From Flectonema sp. DT1601 (Eukaryota; Euglenozoa; Diplonemea; Diplonemida; Diplonemidae), in contig OZ025804.1 of the NCBI GenBank assembly GCA_964019425.1, positions 186,001 through 250,000 of the forward strand: a stretch of DNA of 64,000 nt, read 5' to 3'. This document shows positions 43,501 to 53,652 of the stretch, piece by piece. The position numbers and the translations under genes were made by a program. Positions within the stretch are counted from its first letter, which is position 1, and the number at the start of each line of letters is the position of its first letter. A model generated the notes under the pieces. The model was not told where the DNA came from. It did not search any database and worked only from the letters and a program-made list of their open reading frames with translations.

Positions 43501-44091
43501 ATGTCTCAGGATTTAAAGGTTGTGATGGTCGGAGACGTCAGTGTTGGTAAGACTAGTATTGTAACACGATTTACATCAAACAAATTTTCAGAGAATGTCA
43601 GTCAAACAATTGGAGCATCTTGTCTCTTCAGAGAGCTAGAAGTCGGAGGTACGCCTGTCAAATTCTCAGTCTGGGACACAGCAGGACAAGAAATTTATCA
43701 CAGCATGGTTCCTGTTTATTTTAGACAAGCTGCTGCTGTAATTTTAACATACGATATCTCTAATAAAGATACGTTGAAAGCTGTACAGAAATGGATAGAT
43801 CAAATTAAAGGACACGCGCCAGCAGAAGTTGTCGTTGCTCTCGTCGGTAACAAATCAGATCTTCTGGAGTCGGATGACGAGAGTGATGATGCAAAGGACG
43901 TCGCACTTATGATTGACGGATTTCATACATCAGTTTCTGCAAAGACTGGTGATAACGTGAGTGAGTTATTTGAGGAAATATATAAACAATATTTAATTAA
44001 GAATCCAGACAAGAAACCGAGTTCGAAATCTACCGTAAAACTACCAGGTGATAATGGATCAAAGCAAGATGGTAAGCCATGTGCATGTTAG
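43501..44091 (+). CDS. Rab5-like small GTPase, 196 aa
   Basis: A full Rab GTPase. G1 is GDVSVGKTS (residues about 11-19), the switch I threonine sits in SQTIGASCLF, G3 is WDTAGQE, G4 is NKSD and G5 is SAK. The effector region SENVSQTIGASCLFREL and YHSMVPVYFR are close to the Rab5/Rab21/Rab22 group, which acts on early endosomes. The C-terminus CAC is a CXC double-prenylation signal. Deviations: Ile replaces the usual Arg after the QE of switch II, and an acidic insertion (ESDDESDDAKD) follows NKSD. The start ATG lies 40 nt after an acceptor (TTTATTGACAG). A VPS9 exchange factor, its likely activator class, is encoded at 4.1-5.5 kb. Confidence 0.9.
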   Translation: MSQDLKVVMVGDVSVGKTSIVTRFTSNKFSENVSQTIGASCLFRELEVGGTPVKFSVWDTAGQEIYHSMVPVYFRQAAAVILTYDISNKDTLKAVQKWIDQIKGHAPAEVVVALVGNKSDLLESDDESDDAKDVALMIDGFHTSVSAKTGDNVSELFEEIYKQYLIKNPDKKPSSKSTVKLPGDNGSKQDGKPCAC

Positions 44092-45945
44092 TCATCCAAC
44101 TCACTGACTGCGTTGGCTATAATGCAACTAAGGATCGATTCCAGTGAGAAACAGATCCTCATTAATTATGAAGTATCGAAATCACAAGTTTTTTTTTTTT
44201 TTTTTTTTTTTTTTGACTACAGTGATAACATAAAATAGACTTAAAGGTCTGAAGCAGCTGTCACTATTTTCTCTGCAAACAGTGATGGACAATTAATTGG
44301 AGGGGAAAAAAAAAAAAAAAAAAAAAAAACTAACTAACTACCACTACCATACTAACTACTTACTTTCCGTGTTGTGTGTTCTTGTTTCCCTTTTCATGTG
44401 TATTCCCCGTTTCTTGCTATGTTGTAGATATATAATTATCATTCTTGTTACGTTACGTTGTTCTCTTCAATTTCACAATCTCTCTCTTTTTTTTTGAAGG
44501 GAATAGAACATGGGAAATACTCTAAAGCGAAAAAAATATAAATAAATAAGAATAACTAGCCATAGGGTCGCTTATCGCGCTCTCCCAATACGATACCTGT
44601 GTTCTTAAGAGGGATTTTTAAAGTTTTATTTTAGTGAAGTTACTTTTTTTTGAAACTTCTTCATTGTTTTTTCATATTTTTGAAATTAACCCCCCTCCAC
44701 CCTTTTCGACTCTGTGATTGCATTAAAGGACAAAAAAAAAAAAGAAAAAAAATAGCGGCATACCTATCTCCCCTCACGGTCCATCTGGATTGCTGTTTCG
44801 TGCCTAAACAAAAAAAAAAAAATAACTACTAACTTTTTTTTTCTTATGATTGATGTTGTTAATCGTAGGTCCTTTTTTTTCCCCCTTCGTTTTTATTTTT
44901 GTTTATCTGTTTGTGTTAAAAAAGCAGAAACGGATTTGCTTCCAACTGGAACATAAGATTTCCGGGTGATTTCATTTCCGATCTGTGAAATAATAGTGTG
45001 CATCTGTTCACCTGTGGGGACAAAAAAAAAAATAAAAGAAAAATTACGGTTCCCCGGCTGCGCGCGTGTTGCGCTCACCACTTTGTGTTTTTGTTTGTGA
45101 CACATGATGAAGTGAATCTTGCCTTATTTGCTTTGAAAAATATTTCATTTTTTCCCCCCAAACTTTTGTTTCAACTTGATGAACGTTGAAAAGTTGACTG
45201 CGGCTTAGACTTCACAGGCAGGGTAGTCAGCACCAGTTAAGGTCACTGATGGGCCTTTAGAGAGATAGGTATCGGTCAATTGCTTCGCTCAAAAAGAAAA
45301 ATACTCTCTTCTCGTTTGGTTTCCGCACCAAAACATGCCTGAGTATCGTACATGGGAGCGGTTTAATTCAATATCTGACATCGCAGAGTCAGAAGTGTGG
45401 GAAATAATAACACAAGGGAAAAAAAAAAAAATTAAAAAAAGAAAAGATTGAATTTTGAAAGTTCTTTTTTGCTTCAGGTTCTGATCTTATTTATGTCATT
45501 GATTTTTTTTTTGTTGCACAAAAACAAAAAAATAAGATCTTTTTTTTATTTTATTTTATGCCAACGTAGTCCGAGAAAAAGGTTTTCGGATCGAAAACTG
45601 TTATTTCTTATGGTCATTTTTCCCGTGCGACAGGATTCTGTCTGCGTTCAACGAAATAAAAGGCTAATCTGAATGGTTTTTCTTTCCTACTCGAATGTCA
45701 GGTTTTCTTTGAGAAGTATTGATCAGCACTCTGCCTGCCGGTGAGAATACCTTAAGGGGAGGGGCTGCTTGCACCTTGTAGAAAAAAGGGCAAATTAAGT
45801 CATTTTTTTTGCGGAAAAAAGAACACACGTGGCGTACCTCTGCAATTCAAACGGTTGTTTGTAATTTTTGTGTTAATGAAAAACTTTTATTTTATTTTCA
45901 AAAAAACAGACTTTATATTTTATCAAAAAAAAAAGTAACTTTAAG
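44092..45945. other. Long intergenic spacer (1.85 kb)
   Basis: Holds a T-run of 26 at 44,189 and an A-run of 24 at 44,306 (able to pair), CTAA-rich sequence after it, the diverged copy of the 104-bp element (45,570-45,676), and an AAAACAG acceptor near 45,910. No coding sequence supported. Confidence 0.55.
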
Positions 45946-47096
45946 ATGCTCACGTCGGGATCATCGTACAGCAGTTCAGTTGGACGTCCAGCCAGTGGAC
46001 TCGTCGGAGGAGTTGGTATGGCTGCTGTGAGTGAGAGCACGAGAGACATGAAAGTCTGTGTTTTAGGAGCAAGTGGAGGGATTGGTCAGACTTTATCATT
46101 ATTTTTAAAAGTTCACTTACCAGCAGGAACAACTTTAAGCCTTTACGACATTGCTCACACTGCTGGTGTCGCTGCTGACATTTCTCACGTTGACACTCAA
46201 GTCAACGTTGAGTGGTATCAGGGCGGCAGATCAAAGGCCGAGCAGAACCAGGAGCTTGAAAAGGCTCTTAGCGCAGCTGACGTAGTTTGCATTGTCGCTG
46301 GTGTTCCAAGAAAGCCTGGTATGACAAGAGACGATTTGTTTAATGTAAACGCTGGTATTATCGCAGACTTGACTGAAGTTGTAGCAAAGGTTGCTCCAAA
46401 CTCCATTCTCTGCATTGGAACCAACCCAGTCAACAGTTGCGTCCCAATCGCTGCTGAAGTTCTAAAGGAATGGAAGTGTTATGACAAGAATAAGTTACTC
46501 GGAGTTACTCTTCTCGATAACATGCGTGCCTGCAAATTTGTAAACGAAGCGCTTCCTGAAGGTAAGATTGTTAAGGAAGTTCCTGTCGTTGGAGGTCACT
46601 CTGCTACAACTATTGTACCATTGTTTTCATTAACTGAAGGAGGTAAACATATTAATACATCTGACCTGAAGAAACTGTCTGAAAGAGTTCAGAATGCTGG
46701 TACTGAAGTTGTGACAGCTAAGGCTGGAAGGGGATCTGCAACTCTCTCTATGGGTGCTGCCACAGCATACTTTGTTGTTGCTCTTGTTGAAGCTCTTCGT
46801 GGTGATCGTAAACCATCTGTTTGTGCGATGGTTGACACTGATGGTGCGTCTAAGGCGCCATACATGGCCTGGCCTGTCCAATTGGGAACTGATGGAATTG
46901 AGTCACGTCTATCAATTGGAGCAATCAACAGTAGTGAAGAGGTATGTAGAAATCGAATTTTAAAAAAATGTCATTTTTTCCATGAAATCAACAAACACAA
47001 CAACAGGCTCTCCTAAACAAAGCCATTCCGATCCTTATTAAGGACGCAGAGAAGGGAAGAGATTTCTTTCACGCTCGTAAATCAGCAAAATTATAG
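45946..47096 (+). CDS. MDH: Malate dehydrogenase with C-terminal peroxisomal signal, 361 aa, two exons
   Basis: NAD-dependent malate/oxaloacetate interconversion. Exon 1 45,946-46,941 and exon 2 47,007-47,096 join in phase 0 (INSSEE-ALLNKA). The Rossmann motif GASGGIGQ begins about residue 41. The NAD-binding aspartate lies in LYDI, the catalytic loop has GVPRKPGMTRDDL, the NPVN segment follows, and the active-site His is in GGHSATTIVPL. These features place it in the mitochondrial/glyoxysomal branch. The C-terminus is KSAKL, a PTS1-type tripeptide (AKL), so a peroxisome or glycosome location is likely. A 34-residue Ser/Gly-rich N-terminal extension has internal Mets at residues 25 and 35, and does not look like a clear mitochondrial presequence. 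The PTS1 and last helix are on exon 2; unspliced RNA would instead end in NHNNRLS-like sequence (KHNNRLS) after 24 intron-coded residues. Confidence 0.92.
46942..47006 (+). other. Cis intron, 65 nt, in MDH
   Basis: GTATGT 5' end and AAATCAACAAACACAACAAC plus AG at the 3' end. Phase 0. No pyrimidine tract near the 3' end. Confidence 0.9.
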
Positions 47097-48129
47097 TCAA
47101 CTGTCTCACTGTGAGATTAATACTTAGTGAGCTGTGGGCTATATGTGTATTTTAGTTTTTTCATTTTTTTTTTAAAAAAAAGGTTTTTTTTTCTCTTCAC
47201 TAGTTGGATAATTTACAAACAGTTTTTAAAGGTGGCGCTTATTACGTCACAGACATCATGAGAGCTACTTATTTGTTATAATTTACAGTGCGTGGTTACT
47301 GGTGCCAGCCTACAGGGCGGTTCGATTGTGTTGAGAGATGGAAAATTTAATTTTTATAGCCCACGTTCATATTCATTGGTTGAGTTCCACGATTCGCTTA
47401 TCACAAACCTAAAAAATAAATCAATCGTTTTTATTATTCTAATATAGCCGATTAGCTGAGCTTTTTATTTATATAGGAAGGTGTAACCTGACTTGTTCCC
47501 CCACCTTCCCCCCTTGATTTATTTATCCAAGTCCCCCCCCCTCTGTATCCTTAACAGATGTTAAATTATCGTTATGTTAATCCGATACAAAACAGTTGTA
47601 TTTTACAAATTCAAACTTCAACCCCTCCCCTCTTTTTTTTTTCTTCTTTCTTTTGCTTTTGTTTTCTTTAATTGAAATGTGCTTACGTTACTTAGAAAAA
47701 AAAAAAAAAAAAAAAAAGAAAATTGCGGCAAAAATGTATGAGTTTCTTTTTTTACATTATGTTGCGTGGTCTTTAGGTATTTTTTTTTCTTTCTTTCTTT
47801 TTTTTCCCATTCTAGTTTTTCATAATTGCCTACTGCATTGAAAATACCATTATTAATGCTGTCGGTAAAAGACTTCCTCTGCGTGCATTTGCAGAGCTTT
47901 CCAGTGCGTGTATTTCCCCTCTCCTATTTTTATTTCCCCCTCCCCTTTCTTCTTTTTGATTTTCCACCGCGTCTTTGCGGATGTTCACAAAAATACATGG
48001 AGCAAAGATGAAAAAAAAAAGAATTCTTTCTGTGTAGAAAAAAAACTCTTTTCTTAAAGTAGTAAGCTTTGTGATACATCTTGTGTTTGGACCCCCGTTT
48101 TTATTTTTTTTTGGAGAAACTATAAAACC

Positions 48130-48160
<31 letters not shown>

Positions 48161-48860
48161 GAGGAGGAGGGAGAGAGAAAGACTGCTTTTTAATAACGAC
48201 AATTTAATAGCAGGAAAATAAAATTTGTCCTCCATCAGGAAATTATTATTCTTGTGAGGCACACGATATGGAGAAATTATTATTATTATTTTTCCTTTTT
48301 TTTTTTTGCACTTATTTTTGTGCAATCAAAAAAAAAAAAAAAAAAAACAACAACAAAGCAGCAGGTTATTTATATTGACTGCTCCAGCCTACTTCTTTAT
48401 AAGGCTATAACTATATTTAATTTACGTATGCGGTGGCAGCAAGCACCGGACTACAGTATTTTTTTTTTCCCGGACAATTGAGTGAAAAGAGATAATTTGT
48501 TGTTAAGCAAGTATTAATGTTGGAATCCAAAGTTGGTTATTATTTTTTTTCAACGTTATTTGTTTGTTTTTGCTTTTGGTTAATTTTTTTTTTCTTGTTT
48601 TCTTTTCTACTCTGATTGAAAATGACGAAGATGAGAACGAATTGTATCACCATTGGACAGGAGGGAAAAAAAAAAAAAAAAAAAAAAACAAAAACAAAAA
48701 AAAAAATCTGATTCACATTTTTTTTTTTTTCATGTTTTTTCATGTCTCCTTCGATTTCAAGGAATTTGTACGAAATTCGTTGCATGATAGTTGACACATC
48801 TCTGTAGTATATTTTTTCCTCCCCATTTTTTTTTTCCCCTTCAAAGTTAAAAGCCACAAC
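47097..48860. other. Long intergenic spacer (1.76 kb)
   Basis: Many A- and T-runs, including about 19 A at 47,697 and about 30 A at 48,129, plus C-runs near 47,535. A CCCCTTCAAAG tract precedes FEN1. No coding sequence or RNA gene supported. Confidence 0.55.
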
Positions 48861-50104
48861 ATGGGTATTCAAGGTCTCACAAAACTACTCAGAGATAAGG
48901 CTCCCGGATGTATAAAAGAAACTGAAATAAAAGTATACTTTGGAAGAACAATAGCAGTAGATGCGAGCACAAGTATATACCAGTTTGTCATCGCTATGAA
49001 GATGGCTAGCGAGTCAGGTGTGACTGAACTAGCAACAGACGGCGAAGTAACAAGTCATCTTCAAGGAATGTGGAGTAGAACACTTCGAATGATTCACGAA
49101 GGATTAAAACCAATATACGTCTTTGACGGTGCTGCTCCAGAAGCAAAACAAAAAGAACTTGAAAGCCGTAAAGCAAAAGCTGCTGAAGCAACATCAGACC
49201 TGAAAAAGGCAATTGAAGAAGGAGATGCCGCACAGATTGAAAAAATGAGCAAACGTACCGTCCGAGTCAGCAGAGAACAAACAGCTGACTGTCGTAAATT
49301 ATTAAAACTAATGGGAGTTCCCTCAGTTGATGCAAAGACTGAAGCAGAAGCTCAATGTGCTGAACTGGTCGCAAAAAAGAAAGCCTGGGCTGTCGGAACC
49401 GAAGATATGGATGCTCTCACTTTTGGAGCAAAAGTCCTCCTCCGTCACATGTCGTACTCCGAAGCAAAAAAAAAACCGATTCTGGAATTCCATCTTGACG
49501 CCGTACTCCAGGCTCTCGACTTCACAATGGAACAGTTTGTAGATATGTGTATCCTCTTAGGTTGTGATTACTGTCCTCGTATTCATGGTATTGGGCCTGT
49601 TAAAGCTTTTGAAGCAATTAAAAAACACAAAACAATTGAGACTTTCCTAAGTAACCTGGATATGTATGAGATTACTTTGGTTTATTTTTTTCTTCTTTTT
49701 TTTTTTTTTTTACTGCAGTTACAACTAACTAACATAAAAACAACAGGAAAAGACATCCTCTCCCAGAACCGTATCCTTATAAGGAAGCTCGTGAACTCTT
49801 TAAGGAACCTGGTTGCCATGATTCTACGGATGCCGATACTAATTACAAGGCACCTGATGTCGAGGGACTTTTAAAATTCATGGTCGATGAAAAGAAGTTT
49901 AACAAGGACAGAATCTTAGCAGGAATCGAAAAATTAAAGAAAGCGAGAGCTAAAAAACCTCAATCAAGATTAGATCAATTTTTCACTGTCAAACCGGCTT
50001 CTGTAGCCACCATCAATAAAAGAAAACTTGAGGAACAAGCTAAGGCAAAAAAACAAATTAAGCTACAGAAAGGCAAGGGTGGTAAGAAAGCGGTGAAGCG
50101 TTAA
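48861..50104 (+). CDS. FEN1: Flap endonuclease 1, 386 aa, two exons
   Basis: Structure-specific 5' flap nuclease of lagging-strand maturation and base-excision repair, in the nucleus. Exon 1 48,861-49,663 and exon 2 49,747-50,104 join in phase 2 to give NLDM-KRHPLPEPYPYKEAREL. The N region starts MGIQGLTKLL. Metal-binding acidic residues appear in VDAS, VFDGAAPEAKQ, EAEAQCAEL, GTEDMDAL and LGCDYCPRIHGIGP, the last leading into the helix-three-turn-helix. The C-terminus has the PCNA-binding box QSRLDQFF and then a Lys-rich tail. Length matches the family (about 380). Without splicing the frame runs through the T-rich intron and loses the PCNA box. Starts at the first ATG, in the expected MGI context. 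Confidence 0.96.
49664..49746 (+). other. Cis intron, 83 nt, in FEN1
   Basis: GTATGA 5' end; an internal T-run; CTAACTAAC and AAAAACAACAG at the 3' end. Phase 2. Confidence 0.92.
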
Positions 50105-50477
50105 ATCTCACCTTTCTGTTCACCTGCAATTGGGTTGCTTTTGTAATGTTTTTATTGTTTTATAGACTTTTTTTTTTTTTTTTTTTAAAGCAATTCATAA
50201 ACACGTCGGAAATCTCATATCCTATTCTTCTAAATCGTTAACCACACGTGTTGATTGTCAAGTATGGTTTTAAAATAGTTTGTTGTTGTAATAATAATTT
50301 TTCTCCAGAACACCACGCAAGTCAACGTCTCTGTTTTGTGTGAGATAGGGAGTATTGATTTTTATATTACCAAACAGGGGGTGGGGCTTTGTTTTTCCCC
50401 CTCTTCCTCCTCCCACCTTTTTTTTTTTTTTTTTACTTGAAAAAAAAAAAAATAATAAGGGTGAGGAGAAAAGTAAA
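50105..50477. other. Intergenic spacer
   Basis: T-runs at about 50,167 and 50,418, the second followed by an A-run. The CCTCCTCCCACC-T-run tract is the likely pyrimidine tract for the Ras-like gene. No gene. Confidence 0.55.
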
Positions 50478-51239
50478 ATGGTTCAGGAAATCAGTCTCGT
50501 GGTATTGGGTGCTGGTCTGACTGGTAAGAGTGCTATCACTGTGCAATTTCTTCAGGGTAACTTTGTATCCACGTACGATACCACTGTTGAAGACTCCTAC
50601 AGAAAGATAGTTGAAGTAGATGACAAGGCTTGTCATTTATCTATTCTAGACACTGCTGGTCAAGACGAGTACAGGAATATGAGAGCCATGTATTACGCTA
50701 AGGGAGGAGGTTTTATGCTTGTCTACTCCGTATTAGATAGAGGTAGTTTTGTAGAGTTAGAAAAGTTTCACGGTGAACTAGTCAAGGAAAGACAAGATCT
50801 CAGCCCCGAAGCACTCGGGGACAACGAACACGCACCTATTGTGATATGCGGGAATAAGATAGACTTAGTGGGTGAAGAGGAGAGAGAGGTATTGAGAACT
50901 GAAGGTGAGGAGTTGGCTGCTCGTTGGAAATGCAAATTTTTTGAAACTTCCGCGAAAACAAAAGACAACGTTGAGGTTTCCTTCCATGAACTCATCCGAC
51001 AGGTCAAACGTGCACAGCAACGAAAGACCTATCAAAAAGCAAACGCCGCGCAACCACCAACACAGAGCGCTGATCACTCAACACCGCAAGGTATTGTTAT
51101 TATTTATTATTGATGTGAGGAAAGAGTTCTCTTTAAAATACTTTATTAACAACCAACAGGAGGTTCCAATCAACAAGCTGAACAACCCAAACAAGAATAC
51201 CAAAAGAAGAAGAAAAAGAAGAAGTGCACTATTTTATGA
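50478..51239 (+). CDS. Ras-family GTPase with polybasic CaaX tail, 230 aa, two exons
   Basis: Exon 1 50,478-51,090 and exon 2 51,160-51,239 join in phase 1 (TPQ-GGSNQQ). G1 GAGLTGKS keeps the Ras Gly12 position but has Leu-Thr for Gly13-Val14. G2 YDTTVEDSYRK matches the Ras/Rap effector loop, G3 is DTAGQDEY with the catalytic Gln, G4 NKID, G5 ETSAK. A 12-residue insertion (about SPEALGDNEHA) precedes G4. Exon 2 encodes a Gln/Lys-rich tail ending in seven lysines and CTIL, a CaaX box whose final Leu favours geranylgeranylation, giving plasma-membrane anchoring of the K-Ras type. Reading through the intron would end the protein at GIVIIYY without the anchor. The ATG after AAGTAA is the first that precedes the G1 box closely. 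Confidence 0.9.
51091..51159 (+). other. Cis intron, 69 nt, in the Ras-like gene
   Basis: GTATTG 5' end; TTATTAACAACCAACAG 3' end. Phase 1. Its removal reveals the polylysine-CaaX tail. Confidence 0.9.
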
Positions 51240-52518
51240 TATACGGACACACTGATAGCATGATAATGTCCACCTCCTGTATTACAGCTGTATTGGATTT
51301 GTATAAGAAACCGTTTCTCTGGAAACAGATAAACGTGAACCAATGACAAATAACAGCGAATATCGACCGTACTGCAATCGAAGTAGCTCTACCAATCGAA
51401 CACGCTCTGGGTGATATGAAATAAATTAATACGTACGGCTGTGGCTTTAGCAAACCCACTCATCTAGTCCGTACTTGTGTAAAGACTAGAAAAGTAGAAA
51501 ACGAAAACAAAAAAATAAATAGAAGTGCCGTTTTTCTCTCTCTCTCTTGGCATCCCCCGTTCCGTTTTTTTTTTTTTTCTTTTCATAAAAAAAAACAGAA
51601 AAAAAAAAAAAAAAAAAAAAAAAGACGAAAAACTACGAAACGATAGTTGAGAAAATACAACGCCACCATTCACAGCATAGATTCACAACCAAGCAGGTGA
51701 TCAAAAGAGAAGTGATGTGCTGTGAGCTGAATCCCTCAACCTTTACTTATATAGAGAACGTTGGGCGCGAACTCATGCGTGTCTACCCCTGACTGATTAC
51801 AAATTTGGCTGTCTGTTTCACATCACTCGTTGAGTGTAAGGCATGTTCTTGGAGGTTGAAAAAAAATAAAAAGAAAAAAGAATAACAAATATAGATGCGA
51901 ACGAGTTTCTTGGTAAAATTACGAGATCCGGTCTCTTGGGCACACAAAAAAAACAAAAAACAAAAAATAGAATCCACTTCACCAAAAAAAAAAAAAGTAA
52001 ATAAAAAATAAAAATTCGTTTCCTTCACTTCCCCGCTCCTCGTTTAGATAATCTCATTTTTTGTGTTATTTGTTTTCAGTTCTTTTTTTTTTTTTTTTTT
52101 TTTTTGTTGTTGTTTTTGTTGGATGATAAGGAGGAAAATAAAAATTAAAAAGGAACCAGAATTTTTTTTTTTTTTTTTTGTTATGAAGCAATACTCGTTG
52201 AGTGACATAGAAGGGAGAGAGCTACCTACTTATTAGTCGGTGAGGTGGCAGAGAGTCAGTTTTTTTTGATTCCTACCGAACTTTAAAAACAAAAACAAAA
52301 CAAAAAAAACAAAAAAAAATTCCAGATACTTAAGAAGAAGGGGATTCTTTCCCCTTTTCTTTTGACTTTCATGACTTCATTTAATCCAATGTTCTAACAC
52401 ATGCTCAAGTAGACTGAAGCCTGCCTTTGTGTGATTATTGTCGTTGTGTGTTTTATTAATATAATTATAATTGACTTCATCAGTTACACACCCCCCCCCC
52501 CTCTGTGTGTGGGGTAGG
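51240..52518. other. Intergenic spacer (1.3 kb)
   Basis: A- and T-runs (T about 23 near 52,082; A about 24 near 51,599), a C-run and CTCTGTGTGTGGGGTAG directly before the next ATG. No coding sequence supported. Confidence 0.55.
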
Positions 52519-53253
52519 ATGCATCTTCCACACCATCATTTACATCACAATGGAGATCTTTATTTCTTCACCGCAACGATTGATGGATTAATGATTACAA
52601 TGGCGATTAACGGTGCGACTTATTTAGTGTCAGATCAACTTGCTCAGAAATTTGAAAGAAGTTGGGGTAATAAAGTAGAACAAGACGCAGAAGTGCAAAG
52701 CATCGACTGGATTCGGACTTTGAGGTTTGGTGCTGTTGGAATGTTTTGGGGAGGAACGACAACGTTTGCTAGGTTTTCGTTTATATCGTTAGTGTATCCA
52801 GGATATGGTCTTAGTGTTGCTATTGGAAAAGTTTGCATAAATCAATTAATATTCTCACCAATCGCTCATGGAGGAATCCTTCTTATAAATGAATGGGGGA
52901 AGACTGGTTCTTTCATGTCTGGTTGGGACAAACTTCGATATAACCTACTTGAAGTTCAACTGGTAACTTGGGCTACGAAAATACCTCTAAATTTGATTTG
53001 CTTCTCGTTGATCGATTCGATACCACTACAAGCATTGTTTATGAGAACTTATGATATTGTGTTTTATATTTTTATATCTCATGTTGCTGATCGCGATGAC
53101 GCAAGTTCTGATCCAAACGGAAAACTTCTTAACGATGATAGCGACGACGAAGATGGTTCCATCGGACATGAAAGTCCAGCATTTGAAAAAGAAGGGTGGT
53201 CTTGCGTACCACCAATTAAGAAAAAAAGAACATGTGAATGCACCGTTATGTGA
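52519..53253 (+). CDS. Mpv17/PMP22-family membrane protein with CaaX end, 244 aa
   Basis: Mpv17/PMP22 proteins are four-helix proteins of peroxisomal or inner mitochondrial membranes that act as channels. Visible family elements: a first helix ending in a SDQLAQ motif (GD..Q position), the R-x2-RFGAVGMFWGG helix (about residues 72-85), the INQLIFSPI segment (DQ...P position), and the final TWATKIPLNLICFSL ... PLQALFMRTYDIVFYIFISH stretch (W..WP..N...vP...R position). The final 45 residues are an acidic tail (DDDSDDEDG), then KKKRTCECTVM. CTVM is a CaaX box preceded by basic residues, not a usual feature of the family. The ATG 52,519 follows a TAG by one base, and the His-rich MHLPHHHLHH start is short of any targeting motif I can name. 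Confidence 0.75.
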   Translation: MHLPHHHLHHNGDLYFFTATIDGLMITMAINGATYLVSDQLAQKFERSWGNKVEQDAEVQSIDWIRTLRFGAVGMFWGGTTTFARFSFISLVYPGYGLSVAIGKVCINQLIFSPIAHGGILLINEWGKTGSFMSGWDKLRYNLLEVQLVTWATKIPLNLICFSLIDSIPLQALFMRTYDIVFYIFISHVADRDDASSDPNGKLLNDDSDDEDGSIGHESPAFEKEGWSCVPPIKKKRTCECTVM

Positions 53254-53652
53254 AGTGAAGTACCTTATTGAAGCAGTGACTGTTTGACAACATTACACGT
53301 ATTCCTGCAGTCAGAACATACACGTCTGCTGTAAGAGTCTACGCTGTGTGATTTTTAAACACCAGCTGCTAATATGATTCTGTTTGGTATTTAAATTTTT
53401 TTTTTTTTTTTGAACTTGAGATTCCAAAAAAAACCTTACACGATTCTATTATGGAACTTGTTGAAATCTGTTTTTTATTTTATTTTATTTTTTTGAATCA
53501 CCAAATTATGTTTCTTTTTGCAGGGCTGATACACATATGAGCAGTTGACAGCGAGCTCAACTAAACTTATTAGTTTTTTTTGCATCGTTTTTTTTTTTCT
53601 TCTTTTGAGGTAGTATTTCTTTTATTTTAGCAACACAAAAAGGAATAATTAA
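53254..53652. other. Intergenic spacer
   Basis: T-rich sequence ending in the acceptor TTTCTTTTATTTTAG at 53,630, 22 nt before the next ATG. No gene. Confidence 0.6.

Noticed and set aside
46018-46050. Internal Met codons as the true start of malate dehydrogenase
   Set aside because: They cannot be excluded, but the upstream ATG is in frame and follows the acceptor-like tract, so I kept it and noted the extension.
47300-47335. GGCGGTTCGATTGTG resembling a tRNA B box
   Set aside because: The flanking bases do not form a T stem and no cloverleaf fits.
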